Shown here: positions 8,389-18,761 of the stretch, in pieces
Layout of the letters: every line of letters starts with the position of its first letter
Position numbering within the stretch: the stretch's first letter is position 1
DNA from: Parvibaculum sp.
GTDB taxonomy: Bacteria; Pseudomonadota; Alphaproteobacteria; Parvibaculales; Parvibaculaceae
Assembly: GCA_030645235.1 (NCBI GenBank)
Contig: JAUSMV010000030.1
Span: forward strand, 682,001 to 746,000
Direction of reading: 5' to 3'
DNA length: 64,000 nucleotides
Made by a program: the position numbers and the translations under genes
Notes under the pieces: generated by a model
The model's database searches: none
Told to the model about the DNA's origin: nothing
The model's input: the letters and a program-made list of their open reading frames with translations, nothing else

Positions 8389-9333
8389 TTGCGCAATCCT
8401 TATACCATATTGGGCCTGAAACCCGACGCCGACACTGCCGCAATCAAAGCGGCTTACCGGCGCTTGGCCAAGACGCTGCATCCCGACGCCCAAGGCACCA
8501 CACCAAGTGCCGAGGCGCAGGCGCGTTTTCAGGAAGTGACAGCAGCTTATAATCTCCTCAAAGATAAAGCGGCACGCACGCGCTTTGATGCGCAGGACTC
8601 TGCCGAAGCCGAAATGCGTGCGTGGCAACGCAACACGGCACAAGCCAATTCTGCTTTTCAGGAATCACCTTTCACGCGCGGTCGCGGTCGCGCGCAGTTT
8701 GAACCAGAGAACATGAGCGGCACAGAAGCCGGCGGCGACATGTTCACCGGCCTCTTTGGCGGGTTGCGCGACGCCGGCAAGCGCGTGTTCCGTGCGCGCG
8801 GCGAAGACCAGACCTATCGCCTCAATGTTTCGTTTCTTGATGCAGCACGCGGTGCCAAGCAACGCGTGAACCTTGACGCGGGCCGTTCGCTTGACGTCAA
8901 AATTCCGGCCGGCATCGAAGACGGCCAGCAGATCCGTTTGCGCGGGCAAGGCGGTGACGGTTTTGGTGGCGCATCGGCGGGCGATGCGATCATCACGGTC
9001 AGCGTTGAGCGCCACGACACGCTGACACGCGACGGGCTCAATATTTTGCAGAGCCTGCCCGTGTCGCTGCCCGAAGCGGTGCTCGGCACCAAGCTCGAAA
9101 TTGAGACGCTGAACGGGCCGGTGAGCCTCACTATTCCGGCGGGATCGAACACGGGCACGAAGCTGCGACTCAAAGGGCGCGGCATACAACTTGAGAACGG
9201 GTCTCAGCCCGGCGACCTCATCATCAACCTCAGCCTTTCCCTACCCGATGAAGCCGATCAGGCTTTGCGCGATTTCGTGGCCGGATGGGGGGCGGGTCTT
9301 GCCCATGATCCGCGCCGTAAAACGCAGAAATGA
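8389..9333 (+). CDS. DnaJ-like co-chaperone (CbpA type, no zinc finger)
   Basis: 314 residues from a TTG start at 8389; the nearby ATG at 8382 is in another frame. An N-terminal J domain (residues about 1-65) has the essential HPD at 31-33. A linker follows, and then the type II C-terminal substrate-binding fold from about residue 145 (YRLNVSFLDAARGAKQRV, then LDVKIPAGIEDGQQIRLRGQG). The Cys-rich zinc domain of true DnaJ is missing, so this is a CbpA-like partner of DnaK. It precedes fabI and aroC on the same strand, an order often seen in alphaproteobacteria. Confidence 0.88.
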   Translation: MRNPYTILGLKPDADTAAIKAAYRRLAKTLHPDAQGTTPSAEAQARFQEVTAAYNLLKDKAARTRFDAQDSAEAEMRAWQRNTAQANSAFQESPFTRGRGRAQFEPENMSGTEAGGDMFTGLFGGLRDAGKRVFRARGEDQTYRLNVSFLDAARGAKQRVNLDAGRSLDVKIPAGIEDGQQIRLRGQGGDGFGGASAGDAIITVSVERHDTLTRDGLNILQSLPVSLPEAVLGTKLEIETLNGPVSLTIPAGSNTGTKLRLKGRGIQLENGSQPGDLIINLSLSLPDEADQALRDFVAGWGAGLAHDPRRKTQK

Positions 9334-9477
9334 CCGTAAAAACGGGCCGGATTGTGCCTTTTTGAAAAAGTTCGCAAACGGCTTTTTGATGGACCCTTTG
9401 GGTCTATTGTGTAGGATGCGCGCGATTCATAAATCCGGTGCGGGCGAGACACGCTGCGCCACAAAACGAGGCAGGCT

Positions 9478-10317
9478 ATGAGCGAAGCCACAACAGCAAC
9501 TCCCCCCGTCCGCAGTGGTGGCCTTATGGCCGGCAAGCGCGGCCTCATCATGGGCGTTGCCAATAACCGGTCGATCGCCTGGGGCATTGCCAAGGCCTGC
9601 GCGGACCAGGGCGCAGAAATCGCCTTCACCTATCAGGGCGAGGCGCTGCAAAAGCGCGTTATACCGCTCGCGGAATCCGTCGGCTCGACGATGATCCTGC
9701 CTTGCGACGTGACCAATGCCGCAAGCATGGACGCCGTGTTCGCGGAACTGCAAGCCAAATGGGGCAAGCTCGATTTCTTCGTGCATGCGATTGCTTACTC
9801 GAACAAAGACGAACTGACCGGCCGCTATGTGGACACCTCGCTCGACAATTTCACGGCGAGCCTGGCGATCTCCTGCTATTCGTTCGTTGCTCTCTGCCAG
9901 CGCGCAGAAAAGCTGATGACGGATGGCGGCTCGATCATTACGCTCACCTATTACGGGTCTGAAAAAGTGATCCCGCATTACAACGTCATGGGCGTCGCTA
10001 AAGCCGCGCTGGAGGCGAGCGTGCGCTATCTTGCGGTTGATCTTGGCCGCAACAACATTCGCGTCAACGCTGTCTCTGCCGGTCCGATCAAGACGCTGGC
10101 CGCGTCGGGCATCGGCGACTTCCGCTACATTCTGAAATGGAACGAATTGAACGCGCCGCTGAAACGCACCGTTTCGATTGAAGAAGTGGGCAACACGTCA
10201 CTCTATCTTCTCTCCGATATGGGGTCTGGCGTCACCGGCGAAGTGCATCATGTGGATGCGGGCTATCACGTTGTCGGCATGAAAGCCGAGGACGCGCCGG
10301 ATATGAGCATCGTCTGA
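9478..10317 (+). CDS. fabI: Enoyl-[acyl-carrier-protein] reductase I
   Basis: 279 residues of the FabI class of SDR-like enoyl-ACP reductases. The altered glycine motif [13 protein letters not shown] is at residues 26-38. The catalytic tyrosines are Tyr158 and Tyr168 with Lys175 ([11 protein letters not shown]), and their 10 and 7 residue spacings equal those of E. coli FabI. It reduces trans-2-enoyl-ACP with NADH in the last step of each fatty-acid elongation cycle. A GAGGCAGG ribosome binding site precedes ATG 9478. aroC starts four bases after its stop, so the two are probably one transcript. Confidence 0.95.
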   Translation: MSEATTATPPVRSGGLMAGKRGLIMGVANNRSIAWGIAKACADQGAEIAFTYQGEALQKRVIPLAESVGSTMILPCDVTNAASMDAVFAELQAKWGKLDFFVHAIAYSNKDELTGRYVDTSLDNFTASLAISCYSFVALCQRAEKLMTDGGSIITLTYYGSEKVIPHYNVMGVAKAALEASVRYLAVDLGRNNIRVNAVSAGPIKTLAASGIGDFRYILKWNELNAPLKRTVSIEEVGNTSLYLLSDMGSGVTGEVHHVDAGYHVVGMKAEDAPDMSIV

Positions 10318-10321
10318 GGTC

Positions 10322-11407
10322 ATGTCCCACAATACGTTCGGCCATCTCTTCCGTGTGACCACCTGGGGCGAAAGCCACGGGCCGGCGCTCGGCTGCGTGG
10401 TTGATGGCGCACCGCCGCTACTGCCGATCAATGCGGCTGACATTCAGCACTGGCTCGACATGCGCAAGCCCGGCCAGTCGCGTTTCACGACGCAACGGCG
10501 CGAGCCTGATGAAGTCAAAATCCTGTCCGGCACATTCATCGACGAGGCATCGGGCCTTGAAGTGACAACGGGCACACCGATTTCGCTGATGATCGAAAAT
10601 GTCGATCAGCGGTCGAAAGACTATGGCGACATCAAAGAAAAATTCCGTCCGGGTCACGCCGACTACACGTATTTGAGCAAATACGGCATCCGTGATTATC
10701 GCGGCGGCGGGCGCTCGTCGGCACGCGAGACGGCGGCGCGTGTGGCGGCGGGCGCTGTGGCGCGCAAAGTTCTCTCCGGCGTTACGATCCGTGGGGCGCT
10801 GGTGCAGATGGGTCCGCATAAGATCGATCGCGCCAATTGGAACTGGGACGAGACGGGCAATAATCCGTTCTGGTGCCCTGATGCGAAGGCGGCGGCGAAC
10901 TGGGAAGATTATCTTGATGGCGTGCGCAAGGCGGGTTCGTCATGCGGTGCGGTCATTGAAGTTGTCGTCTCCGGTGTGCCGGTTGGTTTCGGCGCGCCGA
11001 TTTACGGCAAGCTTGATGCTGATCTTGCTGCCGCGCTGATGAGCATCAACGCGGTGAAAGGCGTTGAGATCGGTGATGGGTTTGCGGCTGCTGCACTCTC
11101 CGGCGAAGAGAATGCTGACGAAATGTTCTCTGGCAACAATGGTCCGACATTTTCATCGAACCATGCGGGCGGCATTCTCGGTGGCATCTCGACGGGACAA
11201 GATATTGTCGCGCGCTTTGCGGTGAAGCCGACATCGTCGATCCTTGCGCCGCGTCATACCGTGACTAAGGACGGCGCTGACGCCGAGATTCAAACCAAGG
11301 GTCGCCATGACCCTTGCGTCGGTATCCGCGCGGTGCCCGTGGGCGAAGCGATGGTGGCCTGTGTGCTTGCAGACCATCTGATGCGTCACCGCGCACAAAA
11401 CGGCTAA
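10322..11407 (+). CDS. aroC: Chorismate synthase
   Basis: 361 residues, normal for the family. It removes phosphate from 5-enolpyruvylshikimate-3-phosphate using reduced FMN, the last step to chorismate. Signatures are [10 protein letters not shown] (residues 15-24, with the conserved active-site His19), [15 protein letters not shown] (127-141), and the [13 protein letters not shown] segment. It follows fabI by four bases. The stop TAA shares bases with the stop of the convergent methyltransferase gene (CTAA, 11404-11407). Confidence 0.96.
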   Translation: MSHNTFGHLFRVTTWGESHGPALGCVVDGAPPLLPINAADIQHWLDMRKPGQSRFTTQRREPDEVKILSGTFIDEASGLEVTTGTPISLMIENVDQRSKDYGDIKEKFRPGHADYTYLSKYGIRDYRGGGRSSARETAARVAAGAVARKVLSGVTIRGALVQMGPHKIDRANWNWDETGNNPFWCPDAKAAANWEDYLDGVRKAGSSCGAVIEVVVSGVPVGFGAPIYGKLDADLAAALMSINAVKGVEIGDGFAAAALSGEENADEMFSGNNGPTFSSNHAGGILGGISTGQDIVARFAVKPTSSILAPRHTVTKDGADAEIQTKGRHDPCVGIRAVPVGEAMVACVLADHLMRHRAQNG

Positions 11408-12444
11408 TGCTTTTCAAATACCATGACTTTGGAGAGGAAGGCGGGCATGTCGCTTGCCTGCGCGAGGCCTTGCGCGCTGAATAGTTTTGCAAAATCTTCA
11501 GCGAGATAAGACGTGAAATACGGCTCGTGAAAGCCGATGGGGAAGACTTCCAGCAGCCCGTCGAAGTTTGGTGTATCGCCGGTTTGAAGTGCGTCGACGA
11601 TGATCGCGGTGCCGCCGGGTTTTAAGACGCGCGCGATTTCGGCGGCGACCAGACCACGAATTTTTGGCGGCAGTTCGTGGAAGAGGTAGATGCAGGACAC
11701 GATGTCTTGCGATGCATCCTCCACGGGCAGGCTTTCCGCGTTGGCTTCAATGAGCGTGAGGTTGCGGCGCGCGCCTAAACGCTCGCGTGCTTCAGCAATA
11801 TAAGCGGGCGAGAGATCAAGTCCTGTGATGTTGAGACGCGGGAAATTGGAGAGCACGTCGGAAAGAAAACCGCCTGTGCCGCAAGCCACTTCAAGCATCG
11901 AGAGTTTGCGCTGGTCGCGGCTCCTGATGGCTTGGGCGAGTGGCACAAGAGCCTGACGGCGCATGGCGCCTGCGGTTCCGGCAAACAGGACTTCGACCTG
12001 AGTGTCATAGAGCTTTGCTGATTTCTCGGAGAACCAGCCATCTGTCTGATAGTGGAAATTTTGCAAATAGTAGCGCGGGTATTGCGCGCTTCTTTCGTCA
12101 CTCATCACTTCGGAATGGCGGCGGTTCAGGCGGCGCTCATCGACGACGCGGGCGTCTTTGAAGAAGCGGAGGCTTGAGGTGAGTGCATCTGATGGTGATG
12201 CGAGACCGAGAGGTGCGCGATAGAACCCCGCTTCGATGTTTGACCAATCACGCTCGAACAGCGCACGCATTTCGCCGACAATGGCCTGCCATTTTGGAAA
12301 TGTGCCTCTGATCTTCGGGCGCGCTTCGCCTTCGGGAACGAGAGGGCCGCGCATACGATTGAGCGCGAGGTAATGGCCTGCGTACCACGCGACGCGCGCT
12401 GTTTGCGACAATCCAAAACCGATCCTCGAAAGCGGACGCGCCAT
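11404..12444 (-). CDS. Class I SAM-dependent methyltransferase
   Basis: 346 residues. A 140-160 residue N-terminal region of unknown type precedes a Rossmann methyltransferase domain, whose motif I is [15 protein letters not shown] and whose acidic turn is [11 protein letters not shown]. Post-motif residues [20 protein letters not shown] and the [13 protein letters not shown] strand fit the UbiE/Methyltransf_11 group. The substrate is not evident. An AAGGAG site precedes ATG 12442-12444. It starts three bases after the stop of the RNA methyltransferase gene upstream, so both share a transcript. Confidence 0.82.
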   Translation of the reverse strand: MARPLSRIGFGLSQTARVAWYAGHYLALNRMRGPLVPEGEARPKIRGTFPKWQAIVGEMRALFERDWSNIEAGFYRAPLGLASPSDALTSSLRFFKDARVVDERRLNRRHSEVMSDERSAQYPRYYLQNFHYQTDGWFSEKSAKLYDTQVEVLFAGTAGAMRRQALVPLAQAIRSRDQRKLSMLEVACGTGGFLSDVLSNFPRLNITGLDLSPAYIAEARERLGARRNLTLIEANAESLPVEDASQDIVSCIYLFHELPPKIRGLVAAEIARVLKPGGTAIIVDALQTGDTPNFDGLLEVFPIGFHEPYFTSYLAEDFAKLFSAQGLAQASDMPAFLSKVMVFEKH

Positions 12445-12447
12445 GCG

Positions 12448-13713
12448 TCACTCCTTGATGAACACTCCGACCAATTCAATATGGGGTGCCCACAGAAATT
12501 GATCAACGGGCGTAACGCGGGTGAGCTTGTAACCACCATCGATCAGCGTGCGGGCATCGCGCGCGAAGGTGGCGGGATTGCACGATACGCCAATGATTTT
12601 GGGCACGGTTGATTGCGCCAGCATCTCGCATTGCGCGGCGGCACCGGCACGCGGCGGATCGAACACAACCGCATCGACCTTCAAAAGCTCGGACATGTGG
12701 AGCGGGCGACGGAACAGATCGCGCACCAGAAACTCAACGGGTTTCAATTTGCGCGCCGGACCCTGCTCACGATAGGCGCGGTCAATCGCGGCCAATGGCT
12801 TCTGTTCGCCTTCGACGGCGAGGACCGATGACTTTACCGCAAGCGCTGCCGTGAATGTGCCGCAACCGGCGAAGAGATCGACGACGCGTTTTGCATCACC
12901 GATGCTTTCCATGACGAGGCGCACAAGATTTTCCTGCCCCTCTTGCGTCGCCTGCAAAAACGCACCGGGGGGTGGCGTGACTTTGAGACCGGACATGGAC
13001 ACGACGGGCGCGCGGCGCTCCGACAAGATGTCGCCGTCCCATGTGAGGCGGGCGAGATCGGCGGCACCGGCACGGCGCGCGAGATCGGACCGCAAGGGAC
13101 CATCGGGCGCTTCCTTGCCGCCGGTGACGGCGACGTCGAGACCCGTCTCGGTGGACGTGACAAGGATCGACGCGCGGCCTTTGCGCGAAAGACCCGGTGC
13201 CACGACTTCCGCAAGGCGCGCAAAGCTCGCTTCGATTTCGGGTGTGACGAGCGGGCATTCTGAAATGGCGATGATGTTGTGACTGGCGCGGCCATAATAG
13301 CCGAGTGTCACACCCTTCTTGGTGCGGGTGGCGGCGAAGCTGGCGCGGCGACGCGTGGCGGCAGCGGCGGGAACGATGGGTTCGACTTCGACGTCGATGC
13401 CGCGCGACGAAAGCGCAGCGACGACCTGCTCGCGTTTCCATGAGGCATAGAGACCGGCTTCGACATGCTGGAGCGCACAGCCGCCGCATTGGCCGTAATG
13501 CTTGCAAGGTGGTTTGACGCGCGAGGCGGATGGCTCAAGGATGCGCACGAGATCGGCGCGTCCGTCTGTTGTCGGACGAATGGTGACGCGTTCACCGGCC
13601 AGCGTGAGCGGGACGAAGATCGGCGCGCCGTTGACCTCAGCCACACCGTCGCCGAGATGACCCAGCGTATCGATGGTGACGTCTATTTCGTCTTTGAGCA
13701 GAGTATCGGACAT
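12448..13713 (-). CDS. RNA m5U methyltransferase, TrmA/RlmC/RlmD family
   Basis: 421 residues. An N-terminal TRAM-like beta barrel (residues 5-60) is followed by a [4Fe-4S] motif C-x5-C-x2-C (CKHYGQCGGC), with the fourth ligand in ISECPLV. The C-terminal catalytic domain carries FAGCGTFT (SAM motif), VFDPPRAG, and the nucleophile cysteine in GVSCNPATFARD. Family role: it methylates C5 of a uridine in tRNA or 23S rRNA. Which uridine cannot be decided by eye. It sits between tlyA and a second methyltransferase, giving three methyltransferases in a row. Confidence 0.9.
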   Translation of the reverse strand: MSDTLLKDEIDVTIDTLGHLGDGVAEVNGAPIFVPLTLAGERVTIRPTTDGRADLVRILEPSASRVKPPCKHYGQCGGCALQHVEAGLYASWKREQVVAALSSRGIDVEVEPIVPAAAATRRRASFAATRTKKGVTLGYYGRASHNIIAISECPLVTPEIEASFARLAEVVAPGLSRKGRASILVTSTETGLDVAVTGGKEAPDGPLRSDLARRAGAADLARLTWDGDILSERRAPVVSMSGLKVTPPPGAFLQATQEGQENLVRLVMESIGDAKRVVDLFAGCGTFTAALAVKSSVLAVEGEQKPLAAIDRAYREQGPARKLKPVEFLVRDLFRRPLHMSELLKVDAVVFDPPRAGAAAQCEMLAQSTVPKIIGVSCNPATFARDARTLIDGGYKLTRVTPVDQFLWAPHIELVGVFIKE

Positions 13714-13740
13714 ACTGAAAGTCTTTAAGGAGGAAGAAGG

Positions 13741-14505
13741 CTATTTTAAGCGCGCCGCGAGGAAGAATTCTTTGTTGCCGTCGCCGCCTTGGATCGGGCT
13801 TTCTATGATATCGAAAACCTCCCATTGTCCCTTGGAACGGAGCCATGAGGATAGATTATCACAAACCTGGGCGTGCAACGCAGGGTCGCGGACGATGCCG
13901 CCGCCGCCCAGATTGCCCTTGCCGACCTCGAATTCGGGCTTGATCAACAGCACCAAAGACGCGTTTTCTTGCAAGAGATCGAGTGTTTCCATGCAGAGAT
14001 CGAGTAAAGGGTCGAGTGCTTTGGCGAGGCTGATGAAGCTGACGTCGCAGGTCACTATCCCCACCGGAGGATAGAGATGCTCGGGTGTCAAATCCTTCGC
14101 GTTGAGACCTTCAAACAAAGTGACGCGGGGATTATTGGCCAAAGCGGGGACAAGCTGGCTGTGGCCGACATCAATGGCCGTCACATGGGCGGCGTGGCGC
14201 TCGAGCAACACTTGCGTAAAACCGCCCGTGGAGGCCCCGATATCGAGACAAAACTTATCCCGCACATCTATGCCGAAATGATCGAGTGCGTGAACGAGCT
14301 TCAACGCCGCGCGCGATACATATTCGTGTACGGATGAACTCAGGGTGATCTCGTCCTCGTCGCTGACCATCTGAGCGGGCTTGCGCGCGACCTCGCCTGC
14401 CACCAACACATGACCATCGCTGATCTCGCTCTGGGCGCGCGCGCGGCTTGGCATCAGGCCACGCTCGACCAGCACCTGATCGAGACGCTTTCTTGTTATA
14501 TGCAT
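13741..14505 (-). CDS. tlyA: TlyA-family rRNA 2'-O-methyltransferase
   Basis: 254 residues. An N-terminal S4 RNA-binding domain (RLDQVLVERGLMPSRARAQS, residues 6-25, then HVLVAGEVARKPAQMV) joins an FtsJ-like methyltransferase domain (RAALKLVHAL, then CLDIGASTGGFTQVLL). Known family members methylate cytidines in 16S/23S rRNA; the older name is haemolysin A. It starts seven bases downstream of the dxs stop, in the conserved alphaproteobacterial order dxs-tlyA-RNA methyltransferase. Confidence 0.9.
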   Translation of the reverse strand: MHITRKRLDQVLVERGLMPSRARAQSEISDGHVLVAGEVARKPAQMVSDEDEITLSSSVHEYVSRAALKLVHALDHFGIDVRDKFCLDIGASTGGFTQVLLERHAAHVTAIDVGHSQLVPALANNPRVTLFEGLNAKDLTPEHLYPPVGIVTCDVSFISLAKALDPLLDLCMETLDLLQENASLVLLIKPEFEVGKGNLGGGGIVRDPALHAQVCDNLSSWLRSKGQWEVFDIIESPIQGGDGNKEFFLAARLK

Positions 14506-14511
14506 GATCTT

Positions 14512-16455
14512 TTAGAGCGGTTTTGGCGCAGCGGCGCGCGCGGCAAGTTCGGCAATCTGGTTTTTCATGCCGAGAGCCGCCAGTGCTGTCTCAACCATTG
14601 AGGCCGATGAGAGGCCCGCAAGCTCATACATTTTTTCCGGCTTGTCATGGTCGATGAAGATGTCGGGCAGATGCATCGGGCGGACTTTGAGACCTTTGTC
14701 CAATGCGCCTGATGTCGCGAGGAATTCCAAGACGTGAGACGAGAAGCCGCCGATGGAGCCTTCTTCGCAGATGAGCAGAACTTCATGCTCGCGCGCCAAG
14801 CGCGTGATGAGGTCGTGATCGAGCGGCTTGGCGAAGCGCGCGTCGGCAACTGTTGTGGAGAGGCCCAGTGCGGCGAGTTGGTCAGCGGCCTTCATCGCTT
14901 CGGCGAGACGCGTGCCCAGCGACAAGATCGCGACCTTGGTGCCTTCGCGGATGATGCGGCCTTTGCCGATTTCGAGCGCCGTGCCGATTGCAGGCATATC
15001 GATGCCGACGCCTTCGCCGCGCGGATAGCGCACGGCAGACGGTCGGTCATCAATGGCAACGGATGTGGCGACCATATGCATAAGGTCAGCTTCGTCTGCC
15101 GCCGCCATAACGACGAAGTCCGGCAAGCAAGAAAGATAAGCAACGTCGAATGAGCCTGCATGGGTCGGACCATCGGCGCCGACGAGACCGGCGCGGTCGA
15201 TGGCAAAGCGCACAGGCAGACGCTGGATCGCGACGTCATGGACGACCTGATCATAGGCGCGTTGCAGGAACGTTGAATAGATGGCGCAGAAGGGTTTGAA
15301 ACCTTCTGTTGCAAGGCCCGCCGCAAACGTCACGGCATGTTGTTCAGCAATACCAACATCGAATGTGCGGGTCGGAAATTTGTCGCCGAACTTGTCAAGA
15401 CCCGTGCCTGACGGCATGGCGGCTGTGATGGCAACGATCTTGTCATCACGTTCGGCGTGAGCGATCAGCGCATCAGCAAAGACGCGTGTATATTGCGGCG
15501 CATTGGGCGTGGCTTTGGCCTGCGCGCCTGTGATGACGTCGAATTTGTTGACGCCGTGATATTTGTCGGCGGCGGCTTCGGCAGGCGCGTAGCCCTTGCC
15601 CTTTTGCGTCACCACATGAACGAGGATCGGTCCTTCGCCTGCGTCGCGCACATTCTTCAGCACGGGCAGGAGATGATCGAGATTGTGACCATCAATGGGG
15701 CCGACATAATACATGCCCAGCTCTTCAAACAGCGTGCCGCCTGTGGCCATGCCGCGCGCATATTCCTCGGCGCGGCGGGCACGCTCTTCGATGCTTTTGG
15801 GGAAGAGTTTTGCGATTTCTTTGGCGAAGTCGCGGACGGAGCGATAGGCGCTGCCGGAAATCAAACGCGCAAGGTAAGCCGACATGCCGCCGACAGGAGG
15901 CGCAATCGACATATCATTGTCGTTGAGCACGATAATCAAACGGCTGTCCATCGCGCCGGCATTGTTCATGGCTTCGTAAGCCATGCCCGCGCTCATTGCG
16001 CCGTCGCCGATGACGGCGATGACATTGTTGGTGCCGCCTTTCAGATCACGCGCCACCGCCATGCCGAGGCCTGCCGAAATCGACGTGGAGGAATGGGCCG
16101 CACCGAAGGGATCGTATTTGCTCTCGGCGCGCTTGGTGAAACCTGACAGACCACCGCCCATGCGCAGCGTGCGGATGCGGTCGCGACGGCCCGTGAGAAT
16201 TTTATGCGGATAGGCCTGATGGCCGACATCCCAAATGATGCGGTCATCCGGTGTGTTGAAAACATAGTGGAGCGCCACGGTGAGTTCGACGACGCCGAGA
16301 CCCGCGCCCAAGTGGCCGCCTGTCACGGAGACGGCGTCGATGGTTTCAGCACGCAATTCATCCGCAACCTGACGAAGGTTGCTCTCAGGCATCGCGCGCA
16401 GATCGGACGTCTCTGCGATACGGTCAAGAAGGGGTGTTTGCGGTTTGGTGCTCAA
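14512..16455 (-). CDS. dxs: 1-deoxy-D-xylulose-5-phosphate synthase
   Basis: 647 residues, thiamine-diphosphate enzyme. It condenses pyruvate and glyceraldehyde-3-phosphate to DXP, the entry step of the MEP isoprenoid route. Visible motifs are [15 protein letters not shown], the ThDP/Mg site [18 protein letters not shown], and the catalytic Glu in [16 protein letters not shown]. The start is TTG 16455; the first ATG downstream would delete the conserved [14 protein letters not shown] stretch, so the TTG is preferred despite a weak ribosome binding site. The farnesyl diphosphate synthase gene ispA lies just upstream on the same strand. Confidence 0.96.
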   Translation of the reverse strand: MSTKPQTPLLDRIAETSDLRAMPESNLRQVADELRAETIDAVSVTGGHLGAGLGVVELTVALHYVFNTPDDRIIWDVGHQAYPHKILTGRRDRIRTLRMGGGLSGFTKRAESKYDPFGAAHSSTSISAGLGMAVARDLKGGTNNVIAVIGDGAMSAGMAYEAMNNAGAMDSRLIIVLNDNDMSIAPPVGGMSAYLARLISGSAYRSVRDFAKEIAKLFPKSIEERARRAEEYARGMATGGTLFEELGMYYVGPIDGHNLDHLLPVLKNVRDAGEGPILVHVVTQKGKGYAPAEAAADKYHGVNKFDVITGAQAKATPNAPQYTRVFADALIAHAERDDKIVAITAAMPSGTGLDKFGDKFPTRTFDVGIAEQHAVTFAAGLATEGFKPFCAIYSTFLQRAYDQVVHDVAIQRLPVRFAIDRAGLVGADGPTHAGSFDVAYLSCLPDFVVMAAADEADLMHMVATSVAIDDRPSAVRYPRGEGVGIDMPAIGTALEIGKGRIIREGTKVAILSLGTRLAEAMKAADQLAALGLSTTVADARFAKPLDHDLITRLAREHEVLLICEEGSIGGFSSHVLEFLATSGALDKGLKVRPMHLPDIFIDHDKPEKMYELAGLSSASMVETALAALGMKNQIAELAARAAAPKPL

Positions 16456-16497
16456 AACTAAATACCGGGACGGATACAGAAAAGCAGGGGCTGAAAC

Positions 16498-17409
16498 TCA
16501 GGTTCTGCGCGTTATAACGAAACGCGCGGCCTGACGCAAAAGGTCGGCCTTTTCGTCAAATAAATCAAGATGTTGGATCGCCTGTTCGGACAACATGGCG
16601 GCCTGCGCGCGGGCGCGCTCGACCCCTAAAATCGAGACAAACGTGGCTTTTCCGGCATGGGCGTCCTTGCCTGTGGCCTTGCCGATAAGGGCCGCTTCGC
16701 CTTCTACATCAAGGAGATCATCGGTGATCTGATAGGCGAGCCCCATGTCATGTGCGTAGGCACGCAACGCATGGCGGGGTTCGCGCGGGGCGCGACCAAG
16801 GACCGCACCCGCTTCGCAGGCGAAAGCGATCAAAGCGCCGGTTTTCAGACGCTGGAGCCGTGTGATGCCGCCCATGTCGATCTGCTGGCCTTCTGACGTG
16901 AGGTCGATCATCTGCCCACCCACCATGCCCTGCCCGCCTGAGGCCAGCGCAAGGCGACGGACAAGCTCGATGCGGACTTCGGCAAGCTGATGCGTGTCGC
17001 GGTCGGAGATCAACTCGAAGGCGAAGGTGAGAAGCGCGTCGCCTGCGAGAACAGCCGTGGCTTCATCAAAGGCGCGGTGGACTGTGGGCTGGCCACGGCG
17101 CAAATCATCGTCGTCCATGCAAGGCAGATCGTCATGCACCAGCGAATAGGTGTGGACACATTCAATCGCGGCAGCGACACGGAGCGCAGCGACAGGATCG
17201 ACACCGAAGAGGCGCGCGCTTTCGCAGACGAGAAAGGGGCGAAAGCGCTTGCCGCCGGCCATGATCGCATAGCGCATGGCGTCGAACACACGGGCTTCGG
17301 GACCATCGGCATGGGGCAGGATCACGTCGAGCATGCCTTCGACATCGCTCGCTACTTTGGCGATGGCAGCATCAAACTCGGCAGAAAAATCCGTGGACTT
17401 GCTCGGCAT
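16498..17409 (-). CDS. ispA: Farnesyl/geranyl diphosphate synthase (polyprenyl synthetase)
   Basis: 303 residues. The first Asp-rich motif HDDLPCMDDDDLRRG (residues 92-106) and the second, DDLLDVEGE, are intact, as are GGKRFRP (52-58) and KTGAL. It joins IPP to DMAPP/GPP to make farnesyl diphosphate. The residues just before the first DDxxD (HTYSLVH) resemble bacterial short-chain synthases. It lies between xseB and dxs, the usual xseB-ispA-dxs order, so one operon makes DXP and uses the resulting isoprenoid units. Confidence 0.93.
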   Translation of the reverse strand: MPSKSTDFSAEFDAAIAKVASDVEGMLDVILPHADGPEARVFDAMRYAIMAGGKRFRPFLVCESARLFGVDPVAALRVAAAIECVHTYSLVHDDLPCMDDDDLRRGQPTVHRAFDEATAVLAGDALLTFAFELISDRDTHQLAEVRIELVRRLALASGGQGMVGGQMIDLTSEGQQIDMGGITRLQRLKTGALIAFACEAGAVLGRAPREPRHALRAYAHDMGLAYQITDDLLDVEGEAALIGKATGKDAHAGKATFVSILGVERARAQAAMLSEQAIQHLDLFDEKADLLRQAARFVITRRT

Positions 17410-17424
17410 GGGGGACTGCCTGAC

Positions 17425-17688
17425 TTACTCGACGTCGAGAGGTTGGGTACCGGTTGCTTCGCCGCCGGCCGACAGAGTGATTTTTTCGACTTTGGCTTCG
17501 GCGGCTTTCAGGCGCGTTTCGCAATGGGCTTTCAGCGCCGTGCCGCGCTCGTAAAGGCTGATCGAATCTTCGAGCGCCGCATTGCCGCTTTCGAGCTGGG
17601 CCACGATTTTTTCGAGCTGGGCCAGCGCGTCTTCAAAGCTCAAGCCCTCTATTTCGTTTTTGGCAATATCGGATTTGGTGGCGGCCAT
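17425..17688 (-). CDS. xseB: Exodeoxyribonuclease VII small subunit
   Basis: 87 residues. The core LSFEDALAQLEKIVAQLESGNAALEDSISLYERGTALKAHCE is the diagnostic XseB helix-hairpin. It binds the large subunit XseA, which degrades single-stranded DNA to short oligonucleotides; xseA is not in this window. N- and C-terminal tails (MAATKSDIAKNE; SAGGEATGTQPLDVE) are typical variable ends. It starts 18 bases after the histone-deacetylase-like gene and ends 15 bases before ispA. Confidence 0.95.
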   Translation of the reverse strand: MAATKSDIAKNEIEGLSFEDALAQLEKIVAQLESGNAALEDSISLYERGTALKAHCETRLKAAEAKVEKITLSAGGEATGTQPLDVE

Positions 17689-17706
17689 GATCGGTCCTTA
17701 GGTTCT

Positions 17707-18639
17707 TCAGAGAGTGCACTGAAGCGCGCGGACATGCGCTTTGGTGGTTGAATTGAGTGCGGCCAAGTCATAACCGCCTTCGAGCGTCGAGACAACGCGG
17801 CCCGAACAATGCTTTTCGGCGTAACGCACAAGCTCGGCCGTCGCCCAACTGTAATCATCCTCTGTGAGTCTCAGATTGGCGAGCGGATCAGCAGCATGCG
17901 CGTCAAATCCGGCAGAAATAAAGATGAAATCAGGGTCAAATTGTGCCAAAGCGGGCAGGATCAATTCCGCGAAAGTGAGACGGAACTCGGCCGACCCTGC
18001 GCCGGATTCAAGACAGGCATTGACGATATTATTGGCGACGCCGACCTCGTCAGGTGTGCCGGTGCCGGGATAAAGCGGATATTGGTGTGTGGAGGCATAG
18101 AAAAGTGAGGCGTCTTTCTCAAACGCCGCCTGTGTGCCGTTGCCGTGATGAACGTCGAAGTCGATGACGGCAGGCCGCTTGATGCCATGCACCGCGCGGG
18201 CATGGAGCGCGCCTATTGCCACGTTGTTAAAAAAGCAAAAGCCCATGGCCTGGTCGGGCTCGGCGTGATGTCCCGGCGGACGGATCGCGCAGAAGGCATT
18301 GCGTGCACGGCCGGACATGACTTCGTCAACCGCATGGATGACGGCACCGGCGGCACGGAACGCGGCCTCCATCGTGCCCGGCGACATGGCCGTATCAGCA
18401 TCGATACGGTGGAAGCCTGCATGGGGCGAGACGGCGATGAGATGGTCGATGAGCGCCGCATCATGGACACGGGCGATCTGCTCGATGGTGGCGAGCGGCG
18501 CTGTCTCACGCATCAGCAGCGCAAACTCTTCGGCATCGAGCGCGGCAAGGACCGCACGCAACCGGTCCGGGCGTTCAGGATGGCCTGCGGGCACCTCATG
18601 GGCGAGGCAGGCGGAATGGGTGACGAGGAGGGTTTCCAT
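17707..18639 (-). CDS. Histone deacetylase family metalloamidohydrolase
   Basis: 310 residues from ATG 18637-18639 (METLLVTHSACLAHEV); an ATG 51 bases upstream would add a non-family leader. All class II deacetylase landmarks are present: PAGHPERPDRL, RPPGHHAEP with the catalytic His pair, and the zinc ligands in IDFDVHHGNGTQ and GFDAHAADPLA. Bacterial members deacetylate polyamines, acetoin-related or protein substrates; the substrate here is unknown. First gene of the HDAC-xseB-ispA-dxs-tlyA run that alphaproteobacteria conserve. Confidence 0.9.
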   Translation of the reverse strand: METLLVTHSACLAHEVPAGHPERPDRLRAVLAALDAEEFALLMRETAPLATIEQIARVHDAALIDHLIAVSPHAGFHRIDADTAMSPGTMEAAFRAAGAVIHAVDEVMSGRARNAFCAIRPPGHHAEPDQAMGFCFFNNVAIGALHARAVHGIKRPAVIDFDVHHGNGTQAAFEKDASLFYASTHQYPLYPGTGTPDEVGVANNIVNACLESGAGSAEFRLTFAELILPALAQFDPDFIFISAGFDAHAADPLANLRLTEDDYSWATAELVRYAEKHCSGRVVSTLEGGYDLAALNSTTKAHVRALQCTL

Positions 18640-18703
18640 GGGAGCACGCGAAACAGAGGTGGGTTTTAGGGAGTGTAGCATGAGCCACATTCAAGAGTCA
18701 GGA

Positions 18704-18754
18704 AGACCCTCACCAACCCCTCGACGGGAAATTAGTCCACCGGACTCATTTCCC
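18704..18754. repeat. REP-like intergenic palindrome
   Basis: After GACCCTCACCAACCCC comes a hairpin of 13-bp arms with one mismatch: GGGAAATTAGTCC (18726-18738), loop ACC, GGACTCATTTCCC (18742-18754). It lies just downstream of the GST stop codon (minus) and upstream of the HDAC gene. The leading ...GACCCTCACC... phrase recurs at 32893, before another hairpin, so both look like degenerate members of dispersed extragenic repeats. Confidence 0.6.
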
Positions 18755-18761
18755 TTCAGCC

